A stretch of 64,000 bases of DNA from Flaccisagitta enflata (Eukaryota; Chaetognatha; Sagittoidea; Aphragmophora). Positions within the stretch are counted from its first letter, which is position 1; each line of letters starts with the position of its first letter. Shown piece after piece: positions 24,353 to 37,110 of this stretch. The notes below the pieces were generated by a model. That model saw only the letters and a list, made by a program, of their open reading frames with translations. It had not been told where the DNA came from and made no database searches. The stretch lies in contig OZ231127.1 in assembly GCA_965153355.1 (NCBI GenBank), positions 69,378,001 to 69,442,000 of the forward strand, written 5' to 3'. Both the position numbers and the translations under genes were made by a program.

Positions 24353-25449
24353 GTAGGCGTGAAAGTTTAGTACAGTGGATATCAGCTACGAGTGTGACGG
24401 TCTGGTAACAGGTTTTCTGCTATGATTTCTTCATTTTTGGATATGCCAATGTGCGATTTTTAATGGGGAACCCCTCGAGCGAGCACCCGTCACCCCTGGG
24501 GCTGGATGACAAGAATTTGTCTAAAAACATAGTCTATAAACGTAGGCCGTTTTCAACCAAAGTTTAAAAAGAGAATGAAAAAATTGATTCATGTAGGTCA
24601 ATAAAATCAATGATATTAACCAAAAATACATGAGACAATAATCTATCATTAGTTAAATGTATTCAAACACATTTACTGATTATTTATTGATGTTAGAAAT
24701 GACGCCTATGCGTAATTATACAAAATTATGATTTACTGCAATATGCAAATGAGCTTTTTGACAATTGTGAACGTACATAGGTGTTTGAATGCAATTGCAA
24801 CTATTGTGACTTACTTAAATGATATGTTCATTATGATTACATGTTTAGCATATCATTTTCTTTTAAGATGCGTGAATCTGGAACGCATCTCTTTAAGAGA
24901 GTCTGTCCGTCTGTTTATCCATCTATCTGTCCATTACGCCTGTGCAAAAAAAGTTTTCTTCGCTATCTTTGGCGGCGGAGATATCTTATGTTTTGTCAGA
25001 TGATCAACAAACATGTTATAAGAGTTTAATTTACTTCTCTGTCATATCTTCTGTTTGTTCGCCCTTCTGTCTCTAACAGGATTCACATGATTAGGCGGAA
25101 AAGTGATATGAGCAATATAGATAGTAAATCTGCCCTCAACACAATAAAATTTGACATGGAGAGGGTAAAAACCAAATATTTGACATAAAAAGCGATATCG
25201 GCGACTTTCATGGCAGGGGTGTATATAGTTCCATAACCTTTATTCCCCCCCCCCCCGCCCTTGCCTTTGATTTTCTTCCCCGCGATGCAGCGCGTCGCGT
25301 TACCAAGTCAATGATTTTCTTCCCCTTAAAGCAATAAAACAGTGTGTTTATGGTTTAGATAGTGTTAAATTGTGTTCTACTTATCATGTTTTATGATTTG
25401 CTACTGCCAATAGTTATACTTTCCATAAATTTTCTTCTTTTTTTTTCCT
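24353..25449. other. Unique interior of layer 2
   Basis: No gene. At 24862 a reverse-oriented hairpin AGATGCGT..ACGCATCT next to TCTGTCCGTCTG marks another HX-like subfamily copy (compare 44300-44547). At 25225-25330 lies a C-run/TTGATTTTCTTCCCC element like that at 18125. Confidence 0.45.
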
Positions 25450-25456
25450 CCTTCCC

Positions 25457-25457
25457 T

Positions 25458-25513
<56 letters not shown>

Positions 25514-25574
25514 CTCAACATTTACTACTTTTTTCCTACGGCGATTAAGCGCCTTTATTGGTAACGGAAAGTCT

Positions 25575-25652
<78 letters not shown>
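25457..25652. repeat. Two (CT)n microsatellites
   Basis: CT arrays at 25457-25511 and 25575-25650, separated by 65 bp of unique sequence. Confidence 0.95.
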
Positions 25653-26270
25653 CCATCCGTAAGTCTACAGGGCCTGAAACTGGGTTTTGAGATCCAAATA
25701 TGAAAATTGCCGCGCATCCTGAGCAAACCCGGCAAAAACTGTCCTAAGTCATTTTAAGTCATTAAGTAATATTAAGTCCCTTTCTTCAATCAGGTCAATT
25801 CAGTCATTTATGTCATTTTAAGTTCTTTCAAGTCATTTCAATTTTTTTAAAGTCATTTCACGTCATTTTAAGTCAATTTACGTCATCTTAAGCTATTTAT
25901 GTCCTGCACGCGACTTATAATACCTAGGACAAAAGTATTGCAACACTTAGGGCATTAGTTCATTTATTTACAAAGACAATGCAAAATAAGTCAACTCAAG
26001 CGAATAAGTGTTTCATGTGTCCAAACATGAAAGCAGCATCAAGTTTTTGTGCTAAACTAAAATGTAAAATTTTTTTTAACATTGAAGATCAATCCCAGGC
26101 TTTCACATTAATGTGTCTGGAGATACCAAGCAGATAAACACAACTTCGTCCAATGCTTTTTTAGCTATAGGTGTAAAGGTTAGCATATAAGGATAAGTCA
26201 ATCTGATCAAAAGACCGTGTACAAACGTGAGCAATTTGTATACAAGAGCGTTCTTTCAACATTTCTTTTT
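25653..26270. other. Interior of layer 2: degenerate TAAGTCATTT block and unique DNA
   Basis: 25745-25910 is a degenerate TAAGTCATTT block ending in CACGCGACTTATAATACC. It is followed by CCTAGGACAAAAGTATTGCA, which looks like the tip of a Tc1-type element whose other end I could not find. No gene. Confidence 0.45.
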
Positions 26271-26607
26271 TTCCTTCTCTCCTTTCTCCCTTCCTTCCAT
26301 CCTTCCTTCCATTCTCACTTCCATCCATTCTTTCATCCTTCCTTCCTTCCATCCATTCATCCTTCCATCCTTCCTTCCATCCATTCATCCCTCCATCCTT
26401 CCCTCTATCCCTCCATACATCCTTCCCACCATTCTTCCTTCATTCTTCCCTCCTGCCTTTCTTACTTTCTTCTCTCTTTTCTTTTATCTCTCTTCTTCTT
26501 CTTCTTCTTCTTCTTCTTCTTCTTCTTCTTCTTCTTCTTCTTCTTCTTCTTCTTCTTCTTCTTCTTCTTCTTCTTCTTCTTCTTCTTCTTCTTCTTCTTC
26601 TTCTTCT

Positions 26608-26642
<35 letters not shown>

Positions 26643-26710
26643 TTCCTCTTCTTCTGCTTCTTCTTCTGCTTCTTCATCTTCTTCATCTTCTGCTTCTTCA
26701 TCTTTCTCTT
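26271..26710. repeat. (CCTT/CCAT) and (CTT)n microsatellites
   Basis: A degenerate CCTTCCAT tract followed by about 70 CTT units (26490-26640) and a degenerate CTT tail. Confidence 0.95.
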
Positions 26711-26987
26711 TTTCTACTGCCCAAAAGGCCAAGTTTTGGCGCTACCCGCTACTCCATAATCTACATGCCTGGTCACAATATCATGGTAGGGCAAGCAGGG
26801 GTATCCAACCCCCAGCCCCCCCCCCCCCTGACTCAATCACACTGTATTCTGACAGCTCCAAATCTAGCTATGATACATGTGACCAGTCATTTAGAATTAC
26901 GAAAATGTCCATGTATCGTTACTTGATCCGACGACGATCTTCCGTAGAAGGTAAATTTCATTAGTATTGCGTGGCAACAACAACAAT

Positions 26988-27021
<34 letters not shown>

Positions 27022-27539
27022 GCAACAACAACACCCTGGGGACAACAACCTTATCCCCTTCCACACACACCTACACACAGAACCACACACACACACCAAC
27101 ACACACTGCACTTAATAATAGCTGCGTGTTTATTGCATTTTCAACTCAAAACGTGATCAGCCAACAGATGGACCAACAGATGGACAGACAGAGCCCCTTA
27201 TATAGAGTTGCATGTCCTCAACAAAAAAGGAAATGTTTCAGCAGATAAGGAAGCTAAATAGGTTTCATGACAATGTTATTGACACATTGTACAAAGAAAA
27301 TAGTTGGTATACAACACAATGACGTTAAAACAAATGGTCGATCCGCCTCCCATTGGTTTAACATAGGGTTTTCCTCTTCCTCCTTGGCGAAAAGGCTAAA
27401 TCCAAGGGTAGGGGCAAGGGTCTCGCTAGGTAGGTTCCCGACTATTTTGATGGGGTTTTTTGGTTTATACCTCTAGATTAGTTCACTTAGGCAGCCTGTA
27501 CAAACCGGTTCAAGAATCCCTGCATAGGTTTCATCCCTA
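26711..27539. other. Interior of layer 2: HX-like subfamily copy and (CAA)n
   Basis: 26790-27235 has GCAGGGGTATCCAACCCCC, a C-run, a short CAA array (26968-27030), GATGGACAGACAGAGCCCC and a degenerate hairpin AGTTGCATGTCCTCAACA followed by A's. The same parts occur at 54795-54975. 27236-27539 is unique with no gene. Confidence 0.5.
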
Positions 27540-28815
27540 CTTCATGTGATTATAAGTCATTTCAAGTGATTTCAAGGCAATTTTAAGTCATTTTAAGTCA
27601 TTATTGTCATTTTAGTCAATATAATCCTTTTCATCATTTTAAGTCATTTTAAGTCATTATAAGTCATTTTATGTCATTATAAGTCATTATAAGTCATTGT
27701 AAGTCATTATAAGTCATTATAAGTCATTATAAGTCATTTAAAATCATTTTAAGTCATTTTAAGTCATTTTTAGTCATTCTAAGCCCTTAGTCCTAAGTCC
27801 TATGTCATTTTAATCATTCTAGTCAATATAGTCATTTCACTTTTTATTTACATGATTATAGGTAATTATAGGTAATTATGCAATTTTTGGTAATCATAGG
27901 TAATTATAGGTCATTATGCAATTATAGGTAATCATAGGTCATTAAAGGTAATCATAGGCCATCAAAGGTAATTATAGGTCATTATTGGTAATCATAGGTC
28001 AGTATGTCATCATAGGTAATTATAGGTAGTTAAAAGTCATTATAGGTAATTATAGGTAATTATAGGTCATTATGTACTTATAGGTCATTATAGGTCATAA
28101 TAGGTAATTATAGGTCATTAAAGGTCATTAAGCAATTATAGGTCATTATTGGTAATAATAGGTCATTATGTAATTATAGATAATTATAGGTGAATAAAGG
28201 TAGTTATAGATCATTATAGGTAATTATAGGTCATTATGTAATTTTAGGTAACTATAGGTCATCATAGGTAATTATAGGTATTTATAGGTAATTGTAGGTC
28301 ATTATGAAATTATGGGTAAATTTAGGTAATCAAAGGTCATTAAAGGTAATTATAGGTCATTATAGGTAGTTATACGTCAATAGACAATTATAGGTAATTA
28401 TAGGTCATTATTTAATCATAGGTAATTATAGCTAATCATAGGTAATTATAGGTAATTATAGGTCATTATGCAAGTATAGGTAATTATAGCTAATCATAGG
28501 TAATTATAGGTAATTATAGGTCATTATGCAATTATAGGTAATTATAGGTAATCATAGGTCATTTTGTTATTATAGGTAATTATGGGTAATTATGGGTAAT
28601 CATAGGTCATTATAGGTAATTATTGGTCCATATGTGATTATAGGTAATTATAGGTCTTTATAGGTACGTATAGGTCATTATTTAATCATGGGTAATTATA
28701 GGTAATTATAGGTCATTATAGGAAATTATAGGTCATTATGTTATTTAAGGTAATTATGGGTAATTATGGGTAAACATACGTTATTATAGGTAATTATTGG
28801 TCCATATGTAAGTAT
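27540..28815. repeat. (TAAGTCATT)n then (TATAGGTAATTATAGGTCAT)n VNTR
   Basis: About 1.3 kb of 9-10 bp modules. A TAAGTCATT part changes near 27850 into ATAGGTAATT/ATAGGTCATT modules. The array resumes at 32771 after the layer 3 insertion. Confidence 0.9.
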
Positions 28816-29194
28816 AGTAGTATGGTCCAGAAAAGTACCATTTTGAGAAATCAAGTGGTGGAAAAAGCGTTTCTGAACCCTTTTTTCGTGCTGAAGCCAG
28901 TGGTGATGGTCCGGAGGTTGTAAAATGATCGGGCACCCCACAACATTTGCCCTGAATGAGGATATATCCCAATTTTGACATATTTCAGCCATTATCGAGC
29001 ATATTGGTGGTGTTTTAATCTGTTTTTCTCTCAAAATAAGCACAAAAGCCACTGTGATTGATTTTGTTAATAGTACAATGCATATTCATACAGGTATCAA
29101 ACATTTTGACTTCAAAATGTGTGTTTTTCTAACCCTGGGGCCCCGTATCGAGCATAGAATTTGAATTCTCATTAGTTTTTTCCTATTTTTACTG

Positions 29195-29233
29195 TTGTTG
29201 TTGTTGATGTTGTGGTTGTGATTGTGGTTGTGG

Positions 29234-29280
<47 letters not shown>

Positions 29281-29395
29281 GGTTGTTGTCGTTATGGTTG
29301 TTGTTGTGGTTGTTGTTGTTGTTGTTGTTGTTGGTTGTTGTTGTTGTTTGCTGTTGCTGTTGTTTTATGCTGTTGCTGTTGTTGATCCTGTAAAG
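29195..29395. repeat. (GTT)n in the left arm of layer 3
   Basis: Interrupted GTT array, the inverted partner of 32200-32393. Confidence 0.9.
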
Positions 29396-29590
29396 TGATC
29401 GTTCCATGACTCATGAAAAAAGTATCTTTTCCCTTTCTTATCTTCGGAAATGCAACTGTTATTGTTGATGCTGTTGCTGAGTTTAATATTCTTGCTGTTG
29501 TTGTTGTTACTGTTGCTGTTGTTGTTACTGTTGTTACTGCTTGGGCTAAAAGTGTTGGTTGCCGATGTTACTTTTGAAAAAAATCACTGA

Positions 29591-30200
29591 CTGAAAATTA
29601 ATCATCTGTCTGTTCATCATCTGTAATTCAGCAATTGAGACAACAAGTTTTGATGTCAACTGGATTGAAAACTCATCAATTTGGCACAAAAAAAAAGGAT
29701 TTTAGCTTTACCCAATCACTATATATACTTAAAATACCATCAATATTGAGTAAAATGGAAAAAGTTAATCGTCCAAGTTACTCCAATTTTGGCATCAATT
29801 TCAAGTCTTGAAAAAAAAACGTCTACAGCTATATCTTGTATGCCTTTTGGGCTACATTATCCATCTTTGGCTTAAAGTAAACGTTCATTAATTTTCTTTA
29901 TGACAAACTTTTGCCCAAATTTAAACTATCAGTCATTTAGTTTCAGCGTCCAAAAACTTTTACTCAGTCCCGGCTGATCACCCAATAGCAAAATGAATTT
30001 CAAGATTTATACCTTGAACATTACAGCAGTACGGCAGCAACGTTCAGCGGCATCGTGGACGCCATGGAGACCATCAACAATTGATTTCATTGCAATGAAA
30101 GCATCATCCATCGGCCACTAGATAGGTTGTTTTGTCAACCAGTCAGTGGACCATGTCTGAGTGGAATTCCTCTGATCCAGCATCGCAAGATGATCGAAAA
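29591..30200. other. Layer 3 loop, left part
   Basis: Unique AT-rich sequence, no gene. Confidence 0.4.
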
Positions 30201-31700
30201 CAAGGCCGGATACACGGCTACTGAAGCCGCGTGCGGGTGGGCAGGGGCCATGTTTGAGGTCACCAGACTAGTACTCGAACTAGCAGTGGATTTTTTCTAC
30301 TGCTAGCAGATAGCATTTTTGAAAATTTTCTGCTAGCACTGCTAGCAGAAAGTAGCAGTTATAAATATAAAAGTTTATAACCATGTCGGAAGGCGCCAAC
30401 AGAGCAAACATGTGTAAAAGAGTAAAATTCAAACATTTTTGTATTATACTTTGAACATAATATTGATTGAAGGATACATTTCATTTTATTGACAAAAAAT
30501 CATCTGGGAATTCATCTGAAAATAGCTGAAAGGTAACACCAAAAGCATCGCTCTTACTTTCATCATTCTTCATATAGCTAGATCTTGCTATTGGTGCAAT
30601 TCAAGACTGATTTTAGTCATGAAAGAAACTCATGATTATAAAAACTAATAATCAATCAAGCATATATCTATTACTTAAGAGAAAATGAAATAAATGTTTA
30701 TTTACTGATGATAAGTATTGAATAGATTTAAGCTAAGAGTAGAAATTGCTCCGTGATAAAGACAATGTAATTGATCTGATCAATGTAAGTTTAACTGGCT
30801 ATAGATATTCAGATTTTGATTCAAAGAATTCAAAGAAAACTAAGAATTGGAAAACAATGAAATTATTTTTCATTCACTTCCAAATTGCCACAACATCTGA
30901 GTAGCGATAGTTTTGGACTCTCTATGTATCAACATATAAAATGATAGGTATGTTGATAGTTGTTTAGTAAATCTATTTTGTTGATCCTAATGTTTCAAGA
31001 TTAAATTCATTTATAAGGAAAGAGAGATAAATTTCTTTTTCCATTTGAAATGACCAAATCACTAATTCATCAAATGATGTGACAATGATCTTATGACGAT
31101 TTAATGATGCTGCTCTGTACAAAATATTCTTTATGACGATACTCCCTCTATTATACTCTCAATTGCGCCAAATGGTTAACCCTAATGCAAAATTGAGTTT
31201 AAGCTTTATTGTATTTACTCTCTTAAAAACAATGGTTCCAAATGTAAGATTTTGGGAAAAGAAGTTTTGTTTTTTTTTAAAAAAAGAAAATTTTTTGATG
31301 AAATAACTCTAATTTTTGTGTAAAAATCATTATAAAAGGCTTGAAATTTCAGCTACTTTCTGCTAGCAGCAAAAAAATTTCTGCTAGCAGAGCAGTTCGG
31401 ATTTCTGCTAGCAGCTCTGCTAGCAAATTGCCTGCTAGTTCGAGTACTACACCAGACCATTTGGGCAGGAGCAGTGAGGTCAAAGAATTAGAATCATAAA
31501 AAAAAAGTGAAGTGTGACCGACCAATCAATTAACTGACAGACGGACGGACGAACAGACGGACAGATGAACAGACAGATGGATGGACAGATGGATGGACGG
31601 ATGGATGGACGGATGGACGGACGGACAGATGGACGGACAGACAGATGGACAGACGGACAAAGCAGGTTTTAGTGTCACGTGCAGCCATGCACGCAACTAA
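30201..31700 (+). mobile_element. Layer 4: HX copy split by a MITE
   Basis: Left part 30201-30268 (CAAGGCCGGATACACGGCTA .. GAGGTCACCAGAC). Right part 31450-31700 (CATTTGGGCAGGAGCAGTGA, a GGAC/GGAT-rich run, then CACGTGCAGCCATGCACGCAACTAA). Joined, the two match intact HX copies such as 23274-23467. Confidence 0.85.
30269..31449. mobile_element. Layer 5: 1181-bp MITE with 18-bp TIRs and 8-bp target duplication
   Basis: Perfect 18-bp inverted ends TAGTACTCGAACTAGCAG and a perfect 8-bp target duplication CACCAGAC (30261-30268, 31450-31457), fitting hAT-type transposition. Subterminal CTGCTAGCAG motifs cluster at both ends (about 30300-30355 and 31365-31420). The interior is AT-rich with no gene. 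Confidence 0.93.
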
Positions 31701-32019
31701 AAACCAACAACTGAGGCCCAACAAAGACAACAAAGTCCTCAAAGTCCAAGCTTGACCTAAGAACTGGGAATTTTGTCTTCCCAGGCTCATTTTCCACCAT
31801 TGTGGTCCTCACGCCGCTCGTTTTCGTCCACCAACCGTAAAACAACTGACAAAACAGCTCTCCTTTTACTCGTTGACTCTTTAATGTAGTTATTGCTCTT
31901 GATGACATTAAAACTTGTCATCTCAATTGCTAAATTAGTAAATAGACCGATGATTTATTTTCAGTCAGTGATTTTTTCCAGAAGTAATATCGGCAACAAA
32001 CACTTAAAGCTCAAGCAAT
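31701..32019. other. Layer 3 loop, right part
   Basis: Unique sequence, no gene. Confidence 0.4.
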
Positions 32020-32076
32020 AATAACAGCAACAAGAACAATAGCAACAACAAAAACAACAAAAAAACAACAACAACG

Positions 32077-32109
<33 letters not shown>

Positions 32110-32319
32110 TACCAAAACTCAGCAACAGCATTAACAACAACAGTTTTATTTTCCAAACATAAGAAAGAGAAAAAATACTTATTTTTCAAGTGTCAAGGAA
32201 TGATCACTTTACAGCAACAACAACAGCAACAAACAACAGCATCAGAAAACTACAACATCAATAAACCACAACATCAGCATACTACAACAACAACAATGGC
32301 AAACAACAACAACAACAGC

Positions 32320-32391
<72 letters not shown>

Positions 32392-32395
32392 CGGT
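32020..32395. repeat. (CAA)n in the right arm of layer 3
   Basis: Interrupted CAA arrays at 32020-32110 and 32214-32393. Confidence 0.9.
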
Positions 32396-34037
32396 AAGAA
32401 TAGGAACAAACTGCCGAGAATTTGAATTTTATGCTCGATACGGGGCCCCAGGGCTCAAAAACACACATTTTGAAGGCAAAATGTTTGAAATCTTTATGAA
32501 TATGCTTTGTTCTATTGACAAAATCAATCAGAGTGGCTTTTGTGTTTATTTTGAGGGAGAAGCACATTTAAACACCACCAATATGCCAAAAAGTGGCTGA
32601 AATATGTCGAAATTGGTATATATGCTCGTTCAGGGCAAATGTTGTGGGGTGCCCGATCATTTTACAGCCTCGGGACCATCACTACTGGCTTCAGCACATA
32701 AAAAGGTCTCAGAAACACTTTTTCCACCACTTGATTTCTCAAAATGGTACTTTTCTGGACCATACTAGTAAGTATAGGTAATCATTAGTCATTATAAGTA
32801 CTTATAGGTCATTATTTAATTTGGGTAAAGTTAGGTAATTATAGGTCATTATAGGCATTTATAGGTCAATAGGAAATTATAGTCGTTATCGTCATTACAG
32901 GAAATAACATACTCAAATAATTAGGCGATTATGTAATTAAGTGAGTCTCGCACGCGACTTATAGGTGTTGGCCTTGTTTGTGTCAAGATTTTATTGGTCT
33001 GTGTCAAATATTTTTTTCACAACATCAATTTGAAGTAAAACAAGTATTTGTGGCTTAAGCTCAATTCATCCCTTTTACATCAAAACTATTTTCCCTGATT
33101 TTTGATCAGTTTGAGCTACAAATGCTTAAATAGTCTCAAGTTTAAGACGTTTTTTAAAATTCATTAAAATATCTTCAACTGAGACAAATCTGACATTTGC
33201 CGCTCAATCCGGTGAGAAATAAGAGCAAATCCAAGAAAAAAAGTTTTGATGAACTAAGGCTAATTTGAGCTATATCCAAAAAGGCTTGCTTTTCTTCAAA
33301 TTGATGTTGTGGACAAAGTATTTAACTAAGACCAATGAAATTTTGATACAAAAAACGTCAAACATAGTACTACAAAAGAAAACAAATTCCAAACCAGTGA
33401 GGAGAAGCAGCTGAGAGCAAAAGCTTGACATTTTTTCCCAGTCCAGATTGATGACCCGCTATCTTAATTTTTAGACCAATCTGGCCATTTTTGATTGATT
33501 TGTGAAGATATGATATTCATTTTAAGCTACCCAGGTCAGTTAGTCAATATTTTCAAAAACCTTACATGAGGTAATTCACATTTTTACTCAAAACCACGTG
33601 GAAGCTAAACCGCTAGAGCCACTGCTATGAAATTTAGCATGAATAAATGGTAGATTATATGCTGTCTGACAAAACCAATCCGAATTTCTAGAAGTGAATA
33701 CTTAAGGCACACTAAAGGTTTTGCTGGTATCAGTTGCTTTTGATTTCAGGGTACCAGGAAAAAAGAGGGAAAAAAAGGGGAAAAAAGGAATTAACTCAGT
33801 TGCGACCCTGCCCAATCCTACCCTACGTTTTTGTGTTTATTTGATCAAATTTGCCAACATTGTGACAAACTATGTCAATTTGTCTCCTCCTTGTCTCTAG
33901 ATATATTTGTGTACGCTGTAGTACAAATGTTATGTCTGGATAGTAATCTAGATACTAAAGGGAAAAATTCAGCTACTACCTAGATAGTAATAGCGCTCAG
34001 GTCGGATAGTAGCTCCAAAGATCACTTGGGGACACTG

Positions 34038-34045
34038 GGCTCAAC
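34038..34045. repeat. Right 8-bp target duplication GGCTCAAC
   Basis: Matches 22900-22907. Confidence 0.9.
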
Positions 34046-34468
34046 CTACTTACGTTCCAGTCTTCTCATTCCGCTGTTAAAAAAACAGACATACGAAATG
34101 AAAGACGTTGTAAACCAAAGAGTGCAAACAATGCATTTAAACAAGTACAAAATGGCGATTTGGAAAAAAAAAACTAGACTGGCTCATTTCTCATAGTTCT
34201 GGGCTCTTTGTTTGCCAACTGAAGCGTCAGGGCCCTTGCAGTCGGTCAATGGTCAATTGGTCACTTGCCTCAGTTCTTTGGGAACTCAGAATTTGAGTTT
34301 CGAAATCTGCGAAGCCATTCTCTTGACTGTCCTTTCTCAGTTTATTATTGTCAATTGATGGCAATTTTTTATTGCAAGCAATTAGATCAGTTACTGATCT
34401 TCTCTTAAGTAATTATCATAAGCAGTCAAAATTAGGGCTTTATTACCTACTGAAGGTAAACTATCGTG

Positions 34469-34470
<2 letters not shown>
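34046..34470. other. Unique intergenic DNA
   Basis: Nothing supported. Confidence 0.35.

Positions 34471-34511
<41 letters not shown>
34471..34511. repeat. (GA)n microsatellite
   Basis: Twenty GA units. Confidence 0.95.
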
Positions 34512-34513
<2 letters not shown>

Positions 34514-34809
34514 GGTTCTCGCGGGCTGAAATGAAGGCAGTTCCAGTCCTCCACTTCTACCTAAATCTCCCTTCCCTCTCTTGTCTTTTTCCTCCACCAT
34601 CATTCCCAATGTCGTTTGAGTGACGAGATATCAAGTCTCACACCTTGCCGGATGACGTAACAGTTTTAAACAAACTCTATTCGTTACCCAGTTTGTTTCT
34701 GTTATTTGATACTGACGCCTTTCTCCTCCGGCAACCACCGGCAGATTATCAAAATATTTCAGATAAACGCGCTTTGCATTCACTGGGCAAAATCTCAGCC
34801 AGAGTCTCC
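34512..34809. other. Unique intergenic DNA
   Basis: Nothing supported. Confidence 0.35.
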
Positions 34810-35602
<793 letters not shown>

Positions 35603-35922
35603 TTCCCATTCCTCTTGCACGCTCGTTTAACTCAGTCCGTCATGGACGAGTTAAGAGAGTGGCTCATTTGTGATGTCGGATTAAATAAGATGCCCAGTTG
35701 GCAGTTGCAATAAACACTATCTTAAAGAGCAGAGGAACTTGCAATAAGCAGACCTAGATGCATTAAGCAAACCAAGTTTTCATACGCATCGAGTGATTTA
35801 AACGCAAATTCATTGCTATAAGCAGACCTACATTTATTATTAAGCAGACTTAGATGCATTAAGCAGACTCGAACGACGTTTTCTTTAATTTCTAGTTTTA
35901 AAATGGCTATTCTCATTGAAAG
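35603..35922. other. Unique, with short AGATGCATTAAGCA repeats
   Basis: Four diverged copies of CAGACCTAGATGCATTAAGC between about 35740 and 35870. No gene. Confidence 0.5.
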
Positions 35923-36063
35923 CAAGGCCGGATGTAAACGGCAATCCAGTCGCGGACGGTTTGGCAGGGGCGGTGCAAAAACCGCTCGGAATTCAAAAAT
36001 GTGACGGATCTACCGATCTACCGACCGACACGGCAAGGTGTAGAGTCGCGTGTCCGCGACTAA
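35923..36063 (+). mobile_element. HX short subtype, copy 1
   Basis: 141 bp, CAAGGCCGGATGTAAACGGC at the start, GCAATCCAGTCGCGGACGGT, then hairpin AGTCGCGTGTCCGCGACT and CTAA plus A's. Confidence 0.85.
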
Positions 36064-36109
36064 AAAGGGACATGCAGATCAGTAATAATCGATGTTTTTT
36101 TTCTCGTTA

Positions 36110-36307
36110 TTAGTCGCGTGCTACGCGACTCTACACCCCGCTTTGTCGGTCCGTCGGTCCGTCGGTCCGTCCGTCAGTCCATCACACTTTACTTTTTTGG
36201 GTTTTTGCGGTCTCTGGCCTCACTGCTCCTGCCCAAATGATGAACTGAACTTCATTAGGGCCCCTGCCCACCCGCACGCGACTAGGGTAGCCGTGTATCC
36301 GGCCTTG
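36110..36307 (-). mobile_element. HX long subtype, intact copy
   Basis: Reverse orientation: TTAGTCGCGTGCTACGCGAC .. GACTAGGGTAGCCGTGTATC CGGCCTTG. About 198 bp, internally GCCTCACTGCTCCTGCCCAA and a GGTCCGTC run. Confidence 0.88.
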
Positions 36308-36384
36308 TTTTTTAAATCATTGTCTATAAACTACTGAAAATCGGGCTAAGGGGTCAGCAAACGGGTCAATTGATGGACTTGTTC

Positions 36385-36509
36385 TTAGTCACGGACACGC
36401 GATTCTACACCTTGCTATGTCGGTCGGTAGGTCGGTAGGTCGGTATTGGTTTTTGCATTGCTGCTCCTGCGCAACCGTCCGCGACTGGATTGCCGTGTAT
36501 CCGGCCTCG
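36385..36509 (-). mobile_element. HX short subtype, copy 2
   Basis: Reverse orientation: TTAGTCACGGACACGCGATT .. CGACTGGATTGCCGTGTATC CGGCCTCG, next to a T run. Confidence 0.83.
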
Positions 36510-37016
36510 TTTTTTTTTCTTGTGTTATTTGATAGCAGGACGGAAATACTTTGGAATCCCCCAGGGTAATTTGATCAAACCAACGATAGCCAGAGAAAAT
36601 AAATCATCATTTACTTATATTCCTCGATAGAACGGAAAAAAGATTGACATGTTGCCGCTTCATCTTACGTATATTTAAGGAATGTTCAGTCCAAATCGGA
36701 TTTTGTCTACAGACAGGACCCTAAAAAGAAGTGGGGAGGGACCCGAAGTTTTAGCAGCCCCCCCCTACAGCTTATATGTGTCCGGCCTGTGTGCATTTGT
36801 TTGTCGACAGCCCATGCCCACGCTTTAGGCCGGGCTTTCTATCCTTTGCATTAATTTACCCATTTTACCCAGTTTGCCCATTTGCCCTTGTGCCTGCGTG
36901 TGAGAATGAATCTATCTGTCTGTCTGTTTCGTGTAACTTTCTTTTTAAAATCATTTTTACATTCGTACAGCAAATCATCTATTCTTTCTATCTTTGTTTG
37001 TTTGTTTGTTTGTTTG

Positions 37017-37018
<2 letters not shown>
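36510..37018. other. Unique intergenic DNA
   Basis: Nothing supported. Confidence 0.35.

Positions 37019-37108
<90 letters not shown>
37019..37108. repeat. (CT)n microsatellite
   Basis: About 44 CT units, followed by a short CpG-bearing patch (37109-37145). Confidence 0.95.

Positions 37109-37110
<2 letters not shown>

Larger units (their letters stand above)
28820..32765. mobile_element. Layer 3: 3.9-kb foldback element with long inverted arms
   Basis: Tips GTATGGTCCAGAAAAGTACC at both ends in inverted orientation, with a candidate 5-bp target duplication TAGTA (28815-28819, 32766-32770). The arms are about 770 bp (28820-29590 against 32000-32765) and include inverted blocks such as GGGGCCCCGTATCGAGCATA, AATCACTGACTGAAAAT and facing (GTT)n/(CAA)n arrays. 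It sits in the VNTR of layer 2. No coding sequence. Confidence 0.85.
24063..32976 (-). mobile_element. Layer 2: large HX-type element (8.9 kb) with VNTR core
   Basis: Read on the plus strand it opens with AGTCGCATGCACGCGACTCT (the terminal hairpin in reverse) and closes with CGCGACTTATAGGTGTTGGCCTTG. The layer 1 right arm supplies the uninterrupted sequence (..GACGTTTTTTGTATC..), so the insertion lies within a T run: GACGTTTTT/element/TTTGTGTC. The core consists of TAAGTCATT (24150-24350, 25745-25910, 27540-27800) and TATAGGTAAT/TATAGGTCAT (27850-28815, 32770-32900) repeats. The same type at 38598-40536 is only 1.9 kb. Confidence 0.75.
22908..34037. mobile_element. Layer 1: hAT-like foldback element enlarged to 11.1 kb by nested insertions
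   Basis: Inverted 14-bp ends CAGTGTCCCCAAGT at both tips and a perfect 8-bp target duplication (GGCTCAAC), the hallmark of hAT-type insertion. The arms are inverted copies of each other: 23480-24057 matches 33345-33760 in reverse, for example TAGTACTATGTTTGACGTTT, GGTCATCAATCTGGA.TGGGA and GATACCAGCAAAACCTTTA. Removing the inner 8.9-kb insertion leaves an element of about 2.2 kb. An HX copy (23274-23467) is also inside the left arm. No transposase frame was found. Confidence 0.85.

Noticed and set aside
25925-26060. Complete Tc1-type element starting CCTAGGACAAAAGTATTGCA
   Set aside because: Only one tip is present. No inverted partner or transposase remnant was found.
27500-27530. tRNA-like box B (GGTTCAAGAATCC)
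   Set aside because: No matching box A at the correct distance and no cloverleaf could be drawn.
24063-32976. Canonical Helitron assignment for HX elements
   Set aside because: The hairpin and CTRR-like end fit, but the 5' TC and A-T target do not. Helentron-like is preferred and remains an inference.
22908-34037. Autonomous hAT transposon
   Set aside because: The ends and 8-bp duplication fit, but no transposase or BED zinc-finger coding sequence is visible. It is only hAT-like.
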